The notes: generated by a model not told the origin, from the sequence alone. A stretch of 64,000 nucleotides of DNA from Pseudomonas frederiksbergensis (GCF_001952935.1 NZ_CP018319.1:4856001-4920000); one strand, 5' to 3'; positions 15,585 through 25,057 are shown, numbered from the stretch's first letter. Numbers and translations are program-made.

Positions 15585-16646
15585 ATGAAGATGAATGTGT
15601 TGAGCAAAAAAAACGACTCACGTCGTCGTTTCCTTGCCCCATCGGTCCTCGCTTTCGCGCTGATGCAGGCAGGTGCCTTTGGTGCTGCCCATGCGCAGGC
15701 CGCAACGCCAGAGCCAGTGTTGGCCAGCGCTGGCACCCTCAAGGCGGATTCGTTTGGCCCGCTGAAGCATGTCAACGCCGGATTGCTGAATGTGGCTTAC
15801 GCCGAAGTCGGCCCCGCCGATGGTCCGGTGGTGATTCTTCTGCACGGTTGGCCTTACGACATTCACAGCTACAGCGAAGTGGCGCCCTTGTTGGCGGCCA
15901 AAGGCTACCGGGTGTTGATCCCGTATGCACGGGGCTACGGCGACACGCATTTCCTGTCCGACAAGACTGTTCGCAACGGCCAGCCCGCCGCGCTGGCCAG
16001 TGACGTCATCGACTTTATGGATGCGCTCAAGATCAACAAGGCGGTGCTCGGTGGCTACGACTGGGGCGCGCGCTCGGCGAACATCGTTTCGGCGCTCTGG
16101 CCGGAGCGGGTGGATGCGTTGGTCTCGGTGAGCGGCTACCTCATCGGCAATCAGGCGGCCGGCAAGAATCCGTTGCCGCCCAAGGCCGAGCTGCAATGGT
16201 GGTACCAGTTCTACTTCGCGACCGAACGCGGCCAGGCCGGTTACGAAAAAAATCGCCACGACTTCGCCAGGTTGATCTGGGAGCTGGCCTCGCCGAAATG
16301 GACGTTCGACGACGCGACTTTCGACCGCAGCGCGGTGGCCCTGGACAACCCCGATCATGTGGCTATTACGATCTTCAACTATCGCTGGCGGTTGGGCATG
16401 ATTCAGGGCGAACCTCAATATGAAGCGCTGGAGCAGAGGCTGGCCAAGGCGCCGGTGATTACAGTGCCGACCATCACGATGGAAGGTGATGCCAACGGGG
16501 CGCCACATCCGGCAGCCGAGGATTACGCCAAGCGTTTCACCGGCAAATATGAGTACCGACTCATCAACGGCGGTATCGGCCACAACTTGCCGCAGGAAGA
16601 TCCGCAGGCCTTTGCCAAGGCAGTGATCGACGCGGATCAACTCTGA
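15585..16646 (+). CDS. Tat-exported alpha/beta hydrolase, epoxide-hydrolase-like
   Basis: 353 residues. N-terminus carries a twin-arginine signal (DSRRRFLAPS at 11-20, hydrophobic stretch, AHAQA near 35-39). Alpha/beta hydrolase fold: oxyanion HGWP at 87-90, nucleophile Asp159 in GGYDWGA, and catalytic His333 in GGIGHNLPQED. An Asp nucleophile points to epoxide hydrolase or haloalkane dehalogenase type rather than esterase. I chose ATG 15585, preceded by AGGGAAA, over the ATG at 15564. Family members of this type often accompany oxidative-stress regulators; here no partner is evident. Confidence 0.82.
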   Translation: MKMNVLSKKNDSRRRFLAPSVLAFALMQAGAFGAAHAQAATPEPVLASAGTLKADSFGPLKHVNAGLLNVAYAEVGPADGPVVILLHGWPYDIHSYSEVAPLLAAKGYRVLIPYARGYGDTHFLSDKTVRNGQPAALASDVIDFMDALKINKAVLGGYDWGARSANIVSALWPERVDALVSVSGYLIGNQAAGKNPLPPKAELQWWYQFYFATERGQAGYEKNRHDFARLIWELASPKWTFDDATFDRSAVALDNPDHVAITIFNYRWRLGMIQGEPQYEALEQRLAKAPVITVPTITMEGDANGAPHPAAEDYAKRFTGKYEYRLINGGIGHNLPQEDPQAFAKAVIDADQL

Positions 16647-16672
16647 GATCGCGGTATATAACACCAATCTAC

Positions 16673-16762
16673 TGTGGGAGCGGGCTTGCTCGCGAAGGCG
16701 GAGTTTCAGTCACTATTAATGTCGACTGACACACCGCCTTCGCGAGCAAGCCCGCTCCCACA
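16673..16762. repeat. REP doublet (inverted pair)
   Basis: TGTGGGAGCGGGCTTGCTCG at the left end and its inverted copy at the right with about 44 bp between, the same family as the doublet at 6204. It lies between two convergent genes. Confidence 0.9.
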
Positions 16763-16775
16763 AGGGGTATGGCTG

Positions 16776-18149
16776 TTACGCAACCACTTGATAACACGGC
16801 ACATACGCCGCGCCACCTGGCAGCTTCATCCGGTGCTGGGCGACGAAGGCCTTTAGCAGCTGATCCAGCGGTTGCATGACAGCCACATCGCCACGGATCT
16901 GGTACGGCCCGTGTTCTTCGATCAGGCGGATACCCTTGTCCTTGACGTTGCCGGCGACGATGCCGGAGAACGCGCGGCGCAGGTTGGCGGCCAGTTCGTG
17001 GGCCGGCAGGTTGCGGCTCAGTTTCAGGTTGGCCATGTTTTCGTGGGTTGGATCGAACGGGCGCTGGAAGCCTTCGTCGATCTTCAGCAGCCAGTTGAAA
17101 TGGAACGCGTCATTGCGCTCGCGACGGAACTGTTTGACCGCCTTCAGGCCTTGAGTCATTTGACGCGCGACTTCAGCCGGGTCGTCGATGATGATCTCGT
17201 AGTGTTGCTTGGCGGCTTCACCCAGGGTGGCACCGACAAACGCATCCAGTTGCTCCAGATACGGCGCGGCATGTTTAGGTCCGGTGAGGACCACGGGGAA
17301 GGGCAGGCCGGCGTTGTCCGGGTGCATCAGGATGCCGAGCAAGTACAGGAACTCTTCGGCCGTGCCGGCGCCGCCCGGGAAAATGATGATGCCGTGGCCG
17401 ACGCGGACGAAGGCCTCCAGGCGTTTTTCGATGTCCGGCAGGATCACCAGTTCGTTGACGATCGGGTTGGGCGCTTCGGCGGCGATGATGCCCGGCTCGG
17501 TCAGGCCGAGGTAGCGGCCGCCGTGGATACGCTGTTTGGCGTGGGCGATGGTCGCGCCTTTCATCGGGCCTTTCATCACGCCAGGACCGCAACCGGTGCA
17601 GATATCGAGGCTGCGCAGGCCCAGTTCGTGGCCGACTTTCTTGGTGTATTTGTATTCTTCGGTGTTGATCGAGTGGCCGCCCCAGCACACCACGATCTTC
17701 GGCTCGACACCCGGCCGCAGCGTGCGGGCGTTGCGCAGCAGGTGGAAGACGTAGTCGCTGATGCCCTGGGAGGTGCTCAGGTCGATGCGTTGGGCGTCGA
17801 GTTCGTTTTCGGTGTAGACAATGTCGCGCAGGGCGCTGAAGAGCATTTCCCGGGTGCTGGCAATCATTTCGCCATCGACGAAGGCGTCGGCCGGGGCGTT
17901 CAGCAGTTCCAGGCGTACGCCGCGGTCCTGCTGATGAATGCGGATTTCGAAGTCCTTGTAGGCTTCGAGGATGGTTTTTGCGTTATCGACATGGGCGCCG
18001 GTATTGAGGATTGCCAGGGCGCACTGGCGGAACAAGGTGTAGGTGCTGCCGGATCCGGCTTCGCTCAGTTGCTGTACTTCACGTTGAGAAAGGGTTTCCA
18101 GGCTGCCTTTTGGGCTGACCGAGGCGTTGATTACTTGTCGTTGGGTCAT
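16776..18149 (-). CDS. ppnN: Pyrimidine/purine nucleotide 5'-monophosphate nucleosidase (PpnN, LOG family)
   Basis: 457-residue cytosolic enzyme that splits nucleoside 5'-monophosphates to ribose-5-phosphate and base, a (p)ppGpp target in E. coli. The LOG core is clear: IVVCWGGHSINTEEYKY, ICTGCGPGVMKGPMKGA, and the catalytic FPGGAGTAEEFLYLLG (PGGxGTxxE). The extra N-terminal and C-terminal domains and total length match YgdH/PpnN, not the short cytokinin-activating LOG proteins. AGGA box eight bases before ATG. Confidence 0.92.
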   Translation of the reverse strand: MTQRQVINASVSPKGSLETLSQREVQQLSEAGSGSTYTLFRQCALAILNTGAHVDNAKTILEAYKDFEIRIHQQDRGVRLELLNAPADAFVDGEMIASTREMLFSALRDIVYTENELDAQRIDLSTSQGISDYVFHLLRNARTLRPGVEPKIVVCWGGHSINTEEYKYTKKVGHELGLRSLDICTGCGPGVMKGPMKGATIAHAKQRIHGGRYLGLTEPGIIAAEAPNPIVNELVILPDIEKRLEAFVRVGHGIIIFPGGAGTAEEFLYLLGILMHPDNAGLPFPVVLTGPKHAAPYLEQLDAFVGATLGEAAKQHYEIIIDDPAEVARQMTQGLKAVKQFRRERNDAFHFNWLLKIDEGFQRPFDPTHENMANLKLSRNLPAHELAANLRRAFSGIVAGNVKDKGIRLIEEHGPYQIRGDVAVMQPLDQLLKAFVAQHRMKLPGGAAYVPCYQVVA

Positions 18150-18360
18150 TCAATGATCCTTAAAACGATGCCATTCATACAGATAACTGGCATCCGAATA
18201 GTATGTATCCATGAAAGAAGATGGCACGAACTGCGCTGTATCGCCATTTCCCCGTTTGACGATGAAAAGATGAAAAGGAGCCCCAGCATAGCTAAATCCC
18301 CTGCAGAGGCGATAATGCCCCGCAGCCTTTTTACCCATGCCCTCAAGGAACCCCGTCGCG

Positions 18361-18897
18361 ATGTTCGAAATCCAGCCGCAGAACCCCGAACGCTATCGAA
18401 GCCAGACGCGACGCAGCACGATAATCATAGCCTTGATTTTCCTGGCCCTGGCGATGGTGTTGTCCACCACGGCGGTGGCGCTGTTCGGCGAACCCGGCGG
18501 CGACAATCTGCGCTTTAACGTCGGCGGCGTGTTTGTGTCGGTGCTGCTGATGGCAGCGCTGATGCGCGGCACGTTCTGGACTCAACCGTGGATGGCCCCG
18601 GCGGTTTACGGCTGGCAGCTCAAGCGCAGCCTGATGAGCATCACCAACGTCATGCATCAGGTGACGGCGGCGGTAGAGAAGGAAGATCCGACGGCCATGA
18701 AGCTGCTGCGTTTCTACCATCTGGGGCTGAGTCAGATGCACGAGCTGGACGGCAACTCCAGTGATCACAGCCAATTGACCCGCGAGATGGATCAGCACAA
18801 GGCACGGATGGAAGCGCTGGGCATCGAGACTGATCAAACGCGATTGAATCCGGCCTGGATCGAGGCCGTGAAGCAGACGCCTCGGGATAAACCCTGA
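18361..18897 (+). CDS. DUF3087 membrane protein
   Basis: 178 residues with two predicted TM helices (about 21-43 IIIALIFLALAMVLSTTAVALF, and 52-70) and a soluble C-terminal part containing the DUF3087 marks WMAPAVYGWQLKRSLMSITNVMH and AMKLLRFYHLGLSQMHELDGNSSD. ATG 18361 is preceded by AAGGAACC; an ATG 8 codons upstream is less well placed. Function unknown. It diverges from ppnN across 211 bp in which I see no clear operator. Confidence 0.85.
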   Translation: MFEIQPQNPERYRSQTRRSTIIIALIFLALAMVLSTTAVALFGEPGGDNLRFNVGGVFVSVLLMAALMRGTFWTQPWMAPAVYGWQLKRSLMSITNVMHQVTAAVEKEDPTAMKLLRFYHLGLSQMHELDGNSSDHSQLTREMDQHKARMEALGIETDQTRLNPAWIEAVKQTPRDKP

Positions 18898-19032
18898 TTC
18901 GTCGACAACCGCTGAACTGCAGCCTTGGCGAGCCGGAGGTGAGATTAGTTCTCGCGCAAATCAGTTTTCAGGTGTTTGATGAAGCATAGTTGCCTGTCAC
19001 CAGGCGGCTCATACCCATCAGGGGTCGTAAAA

Positions 19033-19056
19033 AGGGCGAACGGGAAGATTCGCCCT
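19033..19056 (+). other. Hairpin in leader of the diguanylate cyclase gene
   Basis: AGGGCGAA / TTCGCCCT stem with an 8-base loop ending 24 bases before the ATG at 19081. No T-tract follows, so it is not a standard terminator; it could affect translation. Nothing else recognisable in the 183-bp spacer. Confidence 0.35.
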
Positions 19057-19080
19057 GTGATCAATATTTCAGGGAACGTC

Positions 19081-20658
19081 ATGGGTCATCCGTCCGTCAA
19101 CAATCGAATTGAACAATCCCGCCATGGTGTGCCTCGGGTCGCCGAGCAAGCCGGGGCCACACTCAAGGTTCGCTCTGCGGTGATTCTGCTGGTCGCGGTG
19201 TGCCTGTCCATGGCGGCTATCGTGATTTGGGAAGCCTGGAACTCGCGCCAGTACCATCTGCACGACAAAGAAGTGGCGATGTCCAACCTTGCCCAGACTT
19301 TGGCCTCGCAAGCGCAAGCGTCGATCAAGCAAGCCGATATGTTGCTGTTGACTCTGGTGGATCGCCTTGAAAACGATGGCATCGACCAGGCTCGGGTACC
19401 CCGACTGGAGCGTTTGCTCAAGGCCCAGCGCAGTGAGTTGAGCCAGCTCCATGGCTTGTTTGTCTACGGCGAAGACGGGCGCTGGATTGCCAACTCCAAC
19501 GGTGCCGTCATGCCCGGTGCCAACAACGCCGATCGTGAGTATTTCAACTTCCACCGCAATCATCCCGACCGTGGCCCCCACATCGGTCCCTCGATCAAGA
19601 GCCGTTCGAGCGGTGAATGGATCATGACAGTGTCCCGTCGTATCAATCATCCGGATGGCCGGTTTGCCGGCGTGGCGCTGGCAACGATTTATCTCAGTCA
19701 TTTCCTCGGGCTCTACGACAGTATCGACATGGGGCAAAACGGCGTGATCAATCTGATCGCCGATGACGCCAGTATCGTCGTTCGCCGGCCGTTCAACGAA
19801 ACTGAAATCGGCATCAGCGTCGCCAAGGGACCGCTGTTTACGCAACTGTTGCCCAAGGGCAATTCGGGCACGGCGATGGTCCCGTCCTATGTGGATGGCG
19901 TCGAGCGGGTGGTCGGTTTTCGCAGGGTCGACGGTTATCCGCTGATCATCTATGCGGCGCTGAATAAAGATGAAGTCCTGGCCGCCTGGCGTAATGAGGT
20001 ACTGCTCAGTTCCGGGATCGTCTCGTTGTTCCTGGGGTTTCTCGGCGTCCTCGGTTATCGCCTGATTCGCCTCATGAAGCAGCAGAATCACGTGCAGGGC
20101 GTATTGCTGGACGCGCAGGAAAAACTCATCGAGGTCAACCGCAGTCTTGAGTTGCTGGCGCTGGAGGACGCACTGACCGGGCTGTCCAACCGGCGTCAGT
20201 TCGATCTGTTCATCCTCGCCGAAATGGGCCGCGCCAGACGCAACCAGACCCACCTCGCGCTGCTGATGATCGATGTCGATCACTTCAAGAGCTTCAATGA
20301 TCTTTACGGCCATGTGGCCGGCGATGAGTGTTTACGCAACATCAGCACGATCATCAGGGACAACATCAAGCGCCCCGGCGATCTGCCTGCTCGCTATGGC
20401 GGTGAAGAATTTGCGGTGGTACTGCCCGGGACCGACTATGTGGGAGCGTTTCTGGTGGCGGAAAAAATCCGCCGCGCGGTCCAGCTGGCCGGCATCCGGC
20501 ACAGTGAAGGGGTTGAAGGCACGGTGACGGTCAGCCTGGGGGTCGCCGCTTACAATCCGGCGTCACAAGCCCAGCCCAGCGACCTGGTGGGGGCCGCCGA
20601 CAAGGCGCTGTACGTGGCCAAGGCCAGCGGTCGGAACATGAGCGTCATTGCCAATTGA
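19081..20658 (+). CDS. Membrane diguanylate cyclase with periplasmic Cache sensor
   Basis: 525 residues. TM1 at about 31-50, a large periplasmic domain (about 55-300) of the double-Cache type (GEDGRWIANSNG, ADREYFNFHRNHPDRGPHIGP), TM2 at about 306-326, then a GGDEF domain. The active site is intact (GGEEF at 440-444) and an I-site RxxD is present at 431-434, exactly five residues before it, so c-di-GMP synthesis with product inhibition is expected. ATG 19081 follows CAGGGAAC; the open frame extends 35 codons upstream through the leader hairpin. Confidence 0.9.
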   Translation: MGHPSVNNRIEQSRHGVPRVAEQAGATLKVRSAVILLVAVCLSMAAIVIWEAWNSRQYHLHDKEVAMSNLAQTLASQAQASIKQADMLLLTLVDRLENDGIDQARVPRLERLLKAQRSELSQLHGLFVYGEDGRWIANSNGAVMPGANNADREYFNFHRNHPDRGPHIGPSIKSRSSGEWIMTVSRRINHPDGRFAGVALATIYLSHFLGLYDSIDMGQNGVINLIADDASIVVRRPFNETEIGISVAKGPLFTQLLPKGNSGTAMVPSYVDGVERVVGFRRVDGYPLIIYAALNKDEVLAAWRNEVLLSSGIVSLFLGFLGVLGYRLIRLMKQQNHVQGVLLDAQEKLIEVNRSLELLALEDALTGLSNRRQFDLFILAEMGRARRNQTHLALLMIDVDHFKSFNDLYGHVAGDECLRNISTIIRDNIKRPGDLPARYGGEEFAVVLPGTDYVGAFLVAEKIRRAVQLAGIRHSEGVEGTVTVSLGVAAYNPASQAQPSDLVGAADKALYVAKASGRNMSVIAN

Positions 20659-20737
20659 ATTCAAACAAGGCTGCCAACTGCCCGGATGGCTTCCAGCCAG
20701 GTGAGACCTTCAATCGATAACATGATCCGAACCGGCT

Positions 20738-21112
20738 TCAGGCTGCGCGACGCAACTTCCACCGTTTGATCAACCGAAGATAGACCAGCACGTTGATCAC
20801 CAGCACGACGCTGCCCAATCCGATCTGGATCGCCGGCGTCAGGCCCGCCGGGTAAATGACCGGCCACACGTAATGTTCGATGAAACCGCCGCCATAACCG
20901 GTTTGCCCGGCTGCGTCGCGCATGAGGTTTTCCCATTGCGTCAGCGGGCAGGGCAAGTGGAAGACTTCCACCGACACGCCCCACACAGCCGCGGGCAGGT
21001 GCCACCAGGCCAGGGGATGCCATTTGAGCACCAGCAGCCCGCCGAACAGCACGAACAGAATGAACAACAGGTGGAACAGGACCAGCCCGTCGGCGGCGAT
21101 TCGGTAAAGCAT
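20738..21112 (-). CDS. DUF2784 membrane protein
   Basis: 124 residues, three to four TM segments: LVLFHLLFILFVLFGGLLVL near 10-29, AAVWGVSVEVFHLPCPLTQWENLMR (41-65, the DUF2784 signature with the CPLT motif) and a C-terminal helix IQIGLGSVVLVINVLVYLRL. Function unknown. The 240-bp gap to azlC holds no feature that I can support. Confidence 0.85.
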   Translation of the reverse strand: MLYRIAADGLVLFHLLFILFVLFGGLLVLKWHPLAWWHLPAAVWGVSVEVFHLPCPLTQWENLMRDAAGQTGYGGGFIEHYVWPVIYPAGLTPAIQIGLGSVVLVINVLVYLRLIKRWKLRRAA

Positions 21113-21355
21113 GTCGACTCCCTGACGCGTTATGCGAATGGCTCCATGGTACTCGGGCGGGTCGCTGATGCTCTATCGATTGCTGCTGTTCGGCGCTGCG
21201 AGCACGACGAGGGAACAGGCCGTGCCGTCCTGTTTGCCATGACTGTGGTGAATCAAGGGTGCAGCGGATCAAAGGCACAAGTGCGCAAGATCGTTCAAGC
21301 CAGCGGCCAGCGACTGCTGGCACAGTCTGGGGTCTTTCCCTGGTTGTAGAGCGTT

Positions 21356-22054
21356 ATGTCCAATTCAATCATGCCGCGCAGCGCCTTTCTTCGCGGCGCC
21401 GCGGCGATCATGCCGTTGTCCCTGGCTACCGCGCCCTGGGGCTTGCTGGCCGGCTCCATGGCCATCGAGGCCAACCTCACGCCCCTGCAGGGCCAGGGGC
21501 TGTCGAGCATCGTGTTTGCCGGGGCGGCACAACTGGTGGCGATCGGCATGCTCAAGGGCGGTGCCGGGATCTTTTCGATTCTGCTGACCACGCTGCTGCT
21601 GACCTCCCAGCATTTGCTCTACGGGATGAGCATGCGTTCGGTGATTTCGCCGTTACCTGGACGCTGGCGTGTGGGGCTGGGTTTTTTGCTCACTGATGAG
21701 CTGTTCGCCCTGACCAGTGCGCATGACAAACAACAGTTCAACCGCTGGTACGCGTTGGGTGTCGGCCTGACGTTCTACATCGCCTGGAATCTCTTCACCC
21801 TGGCCGGCATCGTGCTGGGCAGCAGCATTCCGGGGCTGGAACATCTGGGACTGGATTTCTCCATTGCCGCGACTTTTATCGCCCTGATCACCCCGGTGGT
21901 GCGAAACGTGCCGACCGTGGTGTGCGTGGCGGTGTCGTTGTTTTGCTCGGTGCTGTTCAGTTATTGGCAATGGGGCTCGGCGCTGGTGCTGTCGGGGTTG
22001 GCGGGCATGACCGCGGGCTTTATCTGCAACAAATTCTACGGTGGACGCACATGA
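21356..22054 (+). CDS. azlC: AzlC-family branched-chain amino acid exporter large subunit
   Basis: 232-residue inner-membrane protein. Family marks: MPLSLATAPWGLLAGSMAIEANLTPLQGQGLSSIVFAGAAQLVAIGML (about 19-65) and LLLTSQHLLYGMSMR. Six or so hydrophobic segments. AzlCD complexes export branched-chain amino acids and analogues. ATG 21356 is preceded by a weak GTAGAG; the ATG at 21371 is possible. Stop overlaps the azlD start (ATGA). Confidence 0.88.
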   Translation: MSNSIMPRSAFLRGAAAIMPLSLATAPWGLLAGSMAIEANLTPLQGQGLSSIVFAGAAQLVAIGMLKGGAGIFSILLTTLLLTSQHLLYGMSMRSVISPLPGRWRVGLGFLLTDELFALTSAHDKQQFNRWYALGVGLTFYIAWNLFTLAGIVLGSSIPGLEHLGLDFSIAATFIALITPVVRNVPTVVCVAVSLFCSVLFSYWQWGSALVLSGLAGMTAGFICNKFYGGRT

Positions 22055-22365
22055 TGGTCTGGGCGGTGATTTTCGGCATGGGGCTATTGGTGTTCCTCAA
22101 TCGCTATGTGTTTCTGGAACCGCGGCTGCCCGTGCGCCTGAGCAGCAATGCGCGGCAATTCCTGGGTTTTGCGGTGCCGGGCATGCTGACGGCGATCTGT
22201 GGGCCGATCGTGTTCATGCCGGACAAGCAGCTGAATCTGCAATGGGATAACCCGTACCTGCTCAGTTCGCTGGTGGCGGTGGGGTTGGTGCTTTACACCC
22301 GCAATACCTTGCTCAGCATGTTGTTGAGCATGGGGTTCTTCTTTTTGCTGCGTTGGTGGTTCTAA
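22051..22365 (+). CDS. azlD: AzlD-family small subunit
   Basis: 104 residues, four hydrophobic segments, with the AzlD pattern LVFLNRYVFLEPRLPVRLSS and YLLSSLVAVGLVLYTRNTLLSMLLSMGFFFLLRW. ATG overlaps the azlC stop, as usual for this two-component exporter. Confidence 0.87.
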   Translation: MMVWAVIFGMGLLVFLNRYVFLEPRLPVRLSSNARQFLGFAVPGMLTAICGPIVFMPDKQLNLQWDNPYLLSSLVAVGLVLYTRNTLLSMLLSMGFFFLLRWWF

Positions 22366-22425
22366 GTCGTCCCTGTCGAAACTGTTCTACGCTTAAAAGG
22401 GACCCCTACAGGAAGAGAGGTGAGC

Positions 22426-22587
22426 ATGGCTAATGATCCCAAGCGTCCGGACCCGGATGAAGAGGTGGATGACGAACCCTCGGAAGAGGAGATTGAGCGG
22501 CAGCGGCGTTCGACGCCGGACTGGAAGCATCCCGACGATGGGAAAGAACTGTCGGATCGCGATCAGGAATGGCCGTTGAAGCCTTGA
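22426..22587 (+). CDS. Small acidic hypothetical protein
   Basis: 53 residues, MANDPKRPDPDEEVDDEP, then SEEEIERQRRSTPDWKHPDD and GKELSDRDQEWPLKP. Strong GGAAGAGAGG Shine-Dalgarno seven or so bases before ATG, stop at 22587. Highly charged, no TM, probably disordered. The good ribosome-binding site and coherent composition support a real gene. Not recognised. Confidence 0.65.
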   Translation: MANDPKRPDPDEEVDDEPSEEEIERQRRSTPDWKHPDDGKELSDRDQEWPLKP

Positions 22588-22676
22588 CTGCGCAATACCT
22601 GCGTTCGGCCTCTGGGAATGGGGCAAGCAGATCAAGTTCAAGATCAAGATCAAAAGCCGAAGCCTGACGCGGTACC

Positions 22677-22776
22677 TGTGGGAGCTAGCCTGCTCGCGAA
22701 AAACGTCCGGACACCGCGTTCATTCAGACAGCACACGTTATCGTTCACGTCTTTCGCGAGCAGGCTCGCTTCCACA
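22677..22776. repeat. REP doublet (inverted pair)
   Basis: TGTGGGAGCTAGCCTGCTCG and its inverted partner CGAGCAGGCTCGCTTCCACA flank about 60 bp. Slightly diverged from the doublets at 6204 and 16673. Confidence 0.85.
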
Positions 22777-22865
22777 GGATGCGCACTGGAACCAAACACT
22801 GTGTACCCTTATCCAACCTCGGCCCGCAGCAACCTGCGGGCCGACGAAGGATAAATGGGCAAAAC

Positions 22866-23765
22866 ATGAAACAGCTGTTCAAGGTTCTATCTGCACTCAT
22901 CATCGCCACTGGGCTGGCGGGGTGCATCGCTTCTCCCATCGAAATGACGCCGCAGACCGAACAGCGTCTGAGTGAGCAACCGCCGATCCGTTTTCTGCTG
23001 ACCTTCGACGACGGCCCCAGCGCCTCGAGTTTGTGGAATCCGACGATGACGGTGCTCGACAGTCTGGCCACTAACCCGGTGCAACCGAACCTCAAAGCGG
23101 TGTTCTTCGTGCAGACCGGTGCGCCACGTGCCGGCAACAGCGAAATCGGTCGCGAGGTCATGCGCCGTGAACACGCAGACGGGCAGATTCTGGGCTTCCA
23201 CACGGCGACCCACTCGCACACCAATCACCGCTCCCTGAGCCCGGAAGAACTGGAGCAATCGCTGAGCAAAGGCAGCGCCGACATCGCCGCGATCAGCGGC
23301 GCGCCGCCGACCCTGGTGCGCCCACCATTCTGGAGCTATGACAAACGGGTTTTCGCCGCCTATCAGCAGCACGGCATGCACCTGTTGCTGACCGATCTGA
23401 GCGCCAATGACGGCAAGATCTGGGGCTTCAACGCCAGCCCTCAGCGGCGGGCCCACTTCTTGCGCGCAATGTCCGAAGTGCGCGAACGCATCGCCCTTGG
23501 TGAGTTACCGGTGGTGGACGGAGTGATTCCGGTGGTCGTGACGTTCCACGATCTGAATCGCTACACCGCCCGGCATACTCGCGAGTACCTGCAAATCCTC
23601 CTCGACAGCGCACGGGCTACCGGTGTGAAAACCGCAGAAAAGCCGTTTTACGACGACACGGCTGCGCTGCAACGGGCCGCGATGGCGCGGACCGTTCGCG
23701 ACAGTTCAGAGCCGGTCAAATTACCGGGGCTCTGGAATTGGATCTGGGGTGCGGATTCTCACTGA
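22866..23765 (+). CDS. Lipoprotein polysaccharide deacetylase (CE4/NodB)
   Basis: 299 residues. Lipobox LAGC at 17-20 indicates an outer- or inner-membrane lipoprotein. NodB homology domain: motif 1 TFDDGPS (Asp48-Asp49), motif 2 metal histidines in GFHTATHSH (His112, His116), and motif 3 RPPFWSYDKR. It should remove acetyl groups from an envelope polysaccharide; the substrate is not evident and no polysaccharide genes are nearby. ATG 22866 gives a proper signal; the open frame upstream runs into the REP doublet. Confidence 0.87.
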   Translation: MKQLFKVLSALIIATGLAGCIASPIEMTPQTEQRLSEQPPIRFLLTFDDGPSASSLWNPTMTVLDSLATNPVQPNLKAVFFVQTGAPRAGNSEIGREVMRREHADGQILGFHTATHSHTNHRSLSPEELEQSLSKGSADIAAISGAPPTLVRPPFWSYDKRVFAAYQQHGMHLLLTDLSANDGKIWGFNASPQRRAHFLRAMSEVRERIALGELPVVDGVIPVVVTFHDLNRYTARHTREYLQILLDSARATGVKTAEKPFYDDTAALQRAAMARTVRDSSEPVKLPGLWNWIWGADSH

Positions 23766-23885
23766 AAGGTCGCCAAAATGAGAAACAGCTAACACTTATT
23801 CTGAGCATTAGCGGGCGCAGGATGGGGAAAGCCCATCTATGCTGAGCAAGTTGGATCCGATTAACTTGCCACGGAGGCGCCACTC

Positions 23886-24128
23886 ATGGTTTCAGTTCCT
23901 GAGCTTTGCCGCATTGTCGAGTCGGGTTTTCAACCGCTTTCCTGTGCCTGCACGGTGAATCCCGACGGAACGTTACGGATTAAAGTCTACGAACCCGCCA
24001 CCGGGCGCATTGCTCTGTTGATTACCGGTGTATCGCCTGAACGACTGACCAGCGTTCGCGATATCGCCAATCTGATAGGCGAGTTGCGCATCGAGATGCG
24101 CGCCGGTCGCCGGGCTTTTGCTGGCTGA
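23886..24128 (+). CDS. DUF1652 protein
   Basis: 80 residues. Matches the small Pseudomonas DUF1652 family: ELCRIVESGFQPLSCACTVNPDGTLRIKVYEPATGRIALLITGV, then LTSVRDIANLIGELRIEMRA. No signal or TM segment. ATG follows GGAGGCGCC. Function unknown. Confidence 0.85.
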   Translation: MVSVPELCRIVESGFQPLSCACTVNPDGTLRIKVYEPATGRIALLITGVSPERLTSVRDIANLIGELRIEMRAGRRAFAG

Positions 24129-24146
24129 AGCAGGTCGCATTGCGGA

Positions 24147-25031
24147 TCAGGCCCGCGGTTGCAGTTCATCGATCATCTGCAAGCAATGATTCAACCCCGG
24201 CGATACGTCGCCCACGCGCCTGCTGAGAATGATCGGCGAGGTTGCGTTGTCTTCCAGCAGCGGCGTGAAACCGATGTCATCGCGGTGTAGCAGTTGCACC
24301 GAGGCCGGCACCAGCGTGACGCCGATTCCCGCTCCCACCAGACCGATGGCGGTTTGCAATTCGTTGGTCCATTGCGCCACATGAATGCTCACGCCATAGG
24401 ATTCGAATAACGCAATGACGTGATCGGCATAGCTGGGCCGCGGGTTGCCGGGGTACAGCACAAAAGGTTCTTTCGCCAGTTCGCGAAGGCTGATCGGCCC
24501 GGCCAGTAATGGGTGCCCGGCGGGCAGGGCGGCGACCAGCCGATCTTCGGTCAAAACAGTCTGGATGATCGCCGGGTCATCGATGCGGATTCGGCCGAAA
24601 CCAATGTCGATGCGCCCGGCCTTGAGCGCCTGCACTTGCTGCAGCGTGGTCATTTCCGAGAGCCCCAGCTCAAGCTCCAGGGGCTCGCCGCTGCGCAAAC
24701 GGCGAATCAGTTCCGGGAGCACGCCGTAGAGCGTCGACGGTGCAAAACCGATGCCCAGCCAGGTCTTTTCGCCCAGACCGATCCGCCGCGTGTTGTCGCA
24801 TACCTTGCTCAGTTGCTCGAGCAGGGCGGTGGAGTGCTCATGGAAAAACCGCCCGGCATCGGTCAGCTTCAGCGGCCGCCCGCGTTCCAGCAACAACACG
24901 CCCAGTTCATCCTCCAATTGCTGCATCTGCCGGCTCAGTGGCGGCTGGGCGATGTGCAGCAGTTCGGCGGCACGGGTGAAATTGAGGGTTTGAGCCAACA
25001 CCTGAAAATACCGCAGGTGACGCAGTTCCAT
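24147..25031 (-). CDS. catR: LysR-type activator of catechol genes, CatR
   Basis: 294-residue LysR regulator. N-terminal HTH (MELRHLRYFQVLAQTLNFTRAAELLHIAQPPLSRQMQQLE) and a C-terminal effector domain with the CatR/ClcR pattern IGFAPSTLYGVLPELIRRLR...LSEMTTLQQVQALKAGRIDIGFGRIR. In this family cis,cis-muconate is the inducer. It diverges from catB 127 bp away, the standard catR-catB arrangement, and a palindromic site lies between them. Confidence 0.92.
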   Translation of the reverse strand: MELRHLRYFQVLAQTLNFTRAAELLHIAQPPLSRQMQQLEDELGVLLLERGRPLKLTDAGRFFHEHSTALLEQLSKVCDNTRRIGLGEKTWLGIGFAPSTLYGVLPELIRRLRSGEPLELELGLSEMTTLQQVQALKAGRIDIGFGRIRIDDPAIIQTVLTEDRLVAALPAGHPLLAGPISLRELAKEPFVLYPGNPRPSYADHVIALFESYGVSIHVAQWTNELQTAIGLVGAGIGVTLVPASVQLLHRDDIGFTPLLEDNATSPIILSRRVGDVSPGLNHCLQMIDELQPRA

Positions 25032-25057
25032 GGGGCCTCCAGTCGCAAGTCGGTTGC

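Noticed and set aside
16872..18518. 548-codon plus-strand frame
   Set aside because: Antisense of ppnN, which has intact LOG motifs.
19033..19056. Possible c-di-GMP riboswitch before the diguanylate cyclase gene
   Set aside because: Only one simple hairpin is visible; the conserved GEMM core is absent.
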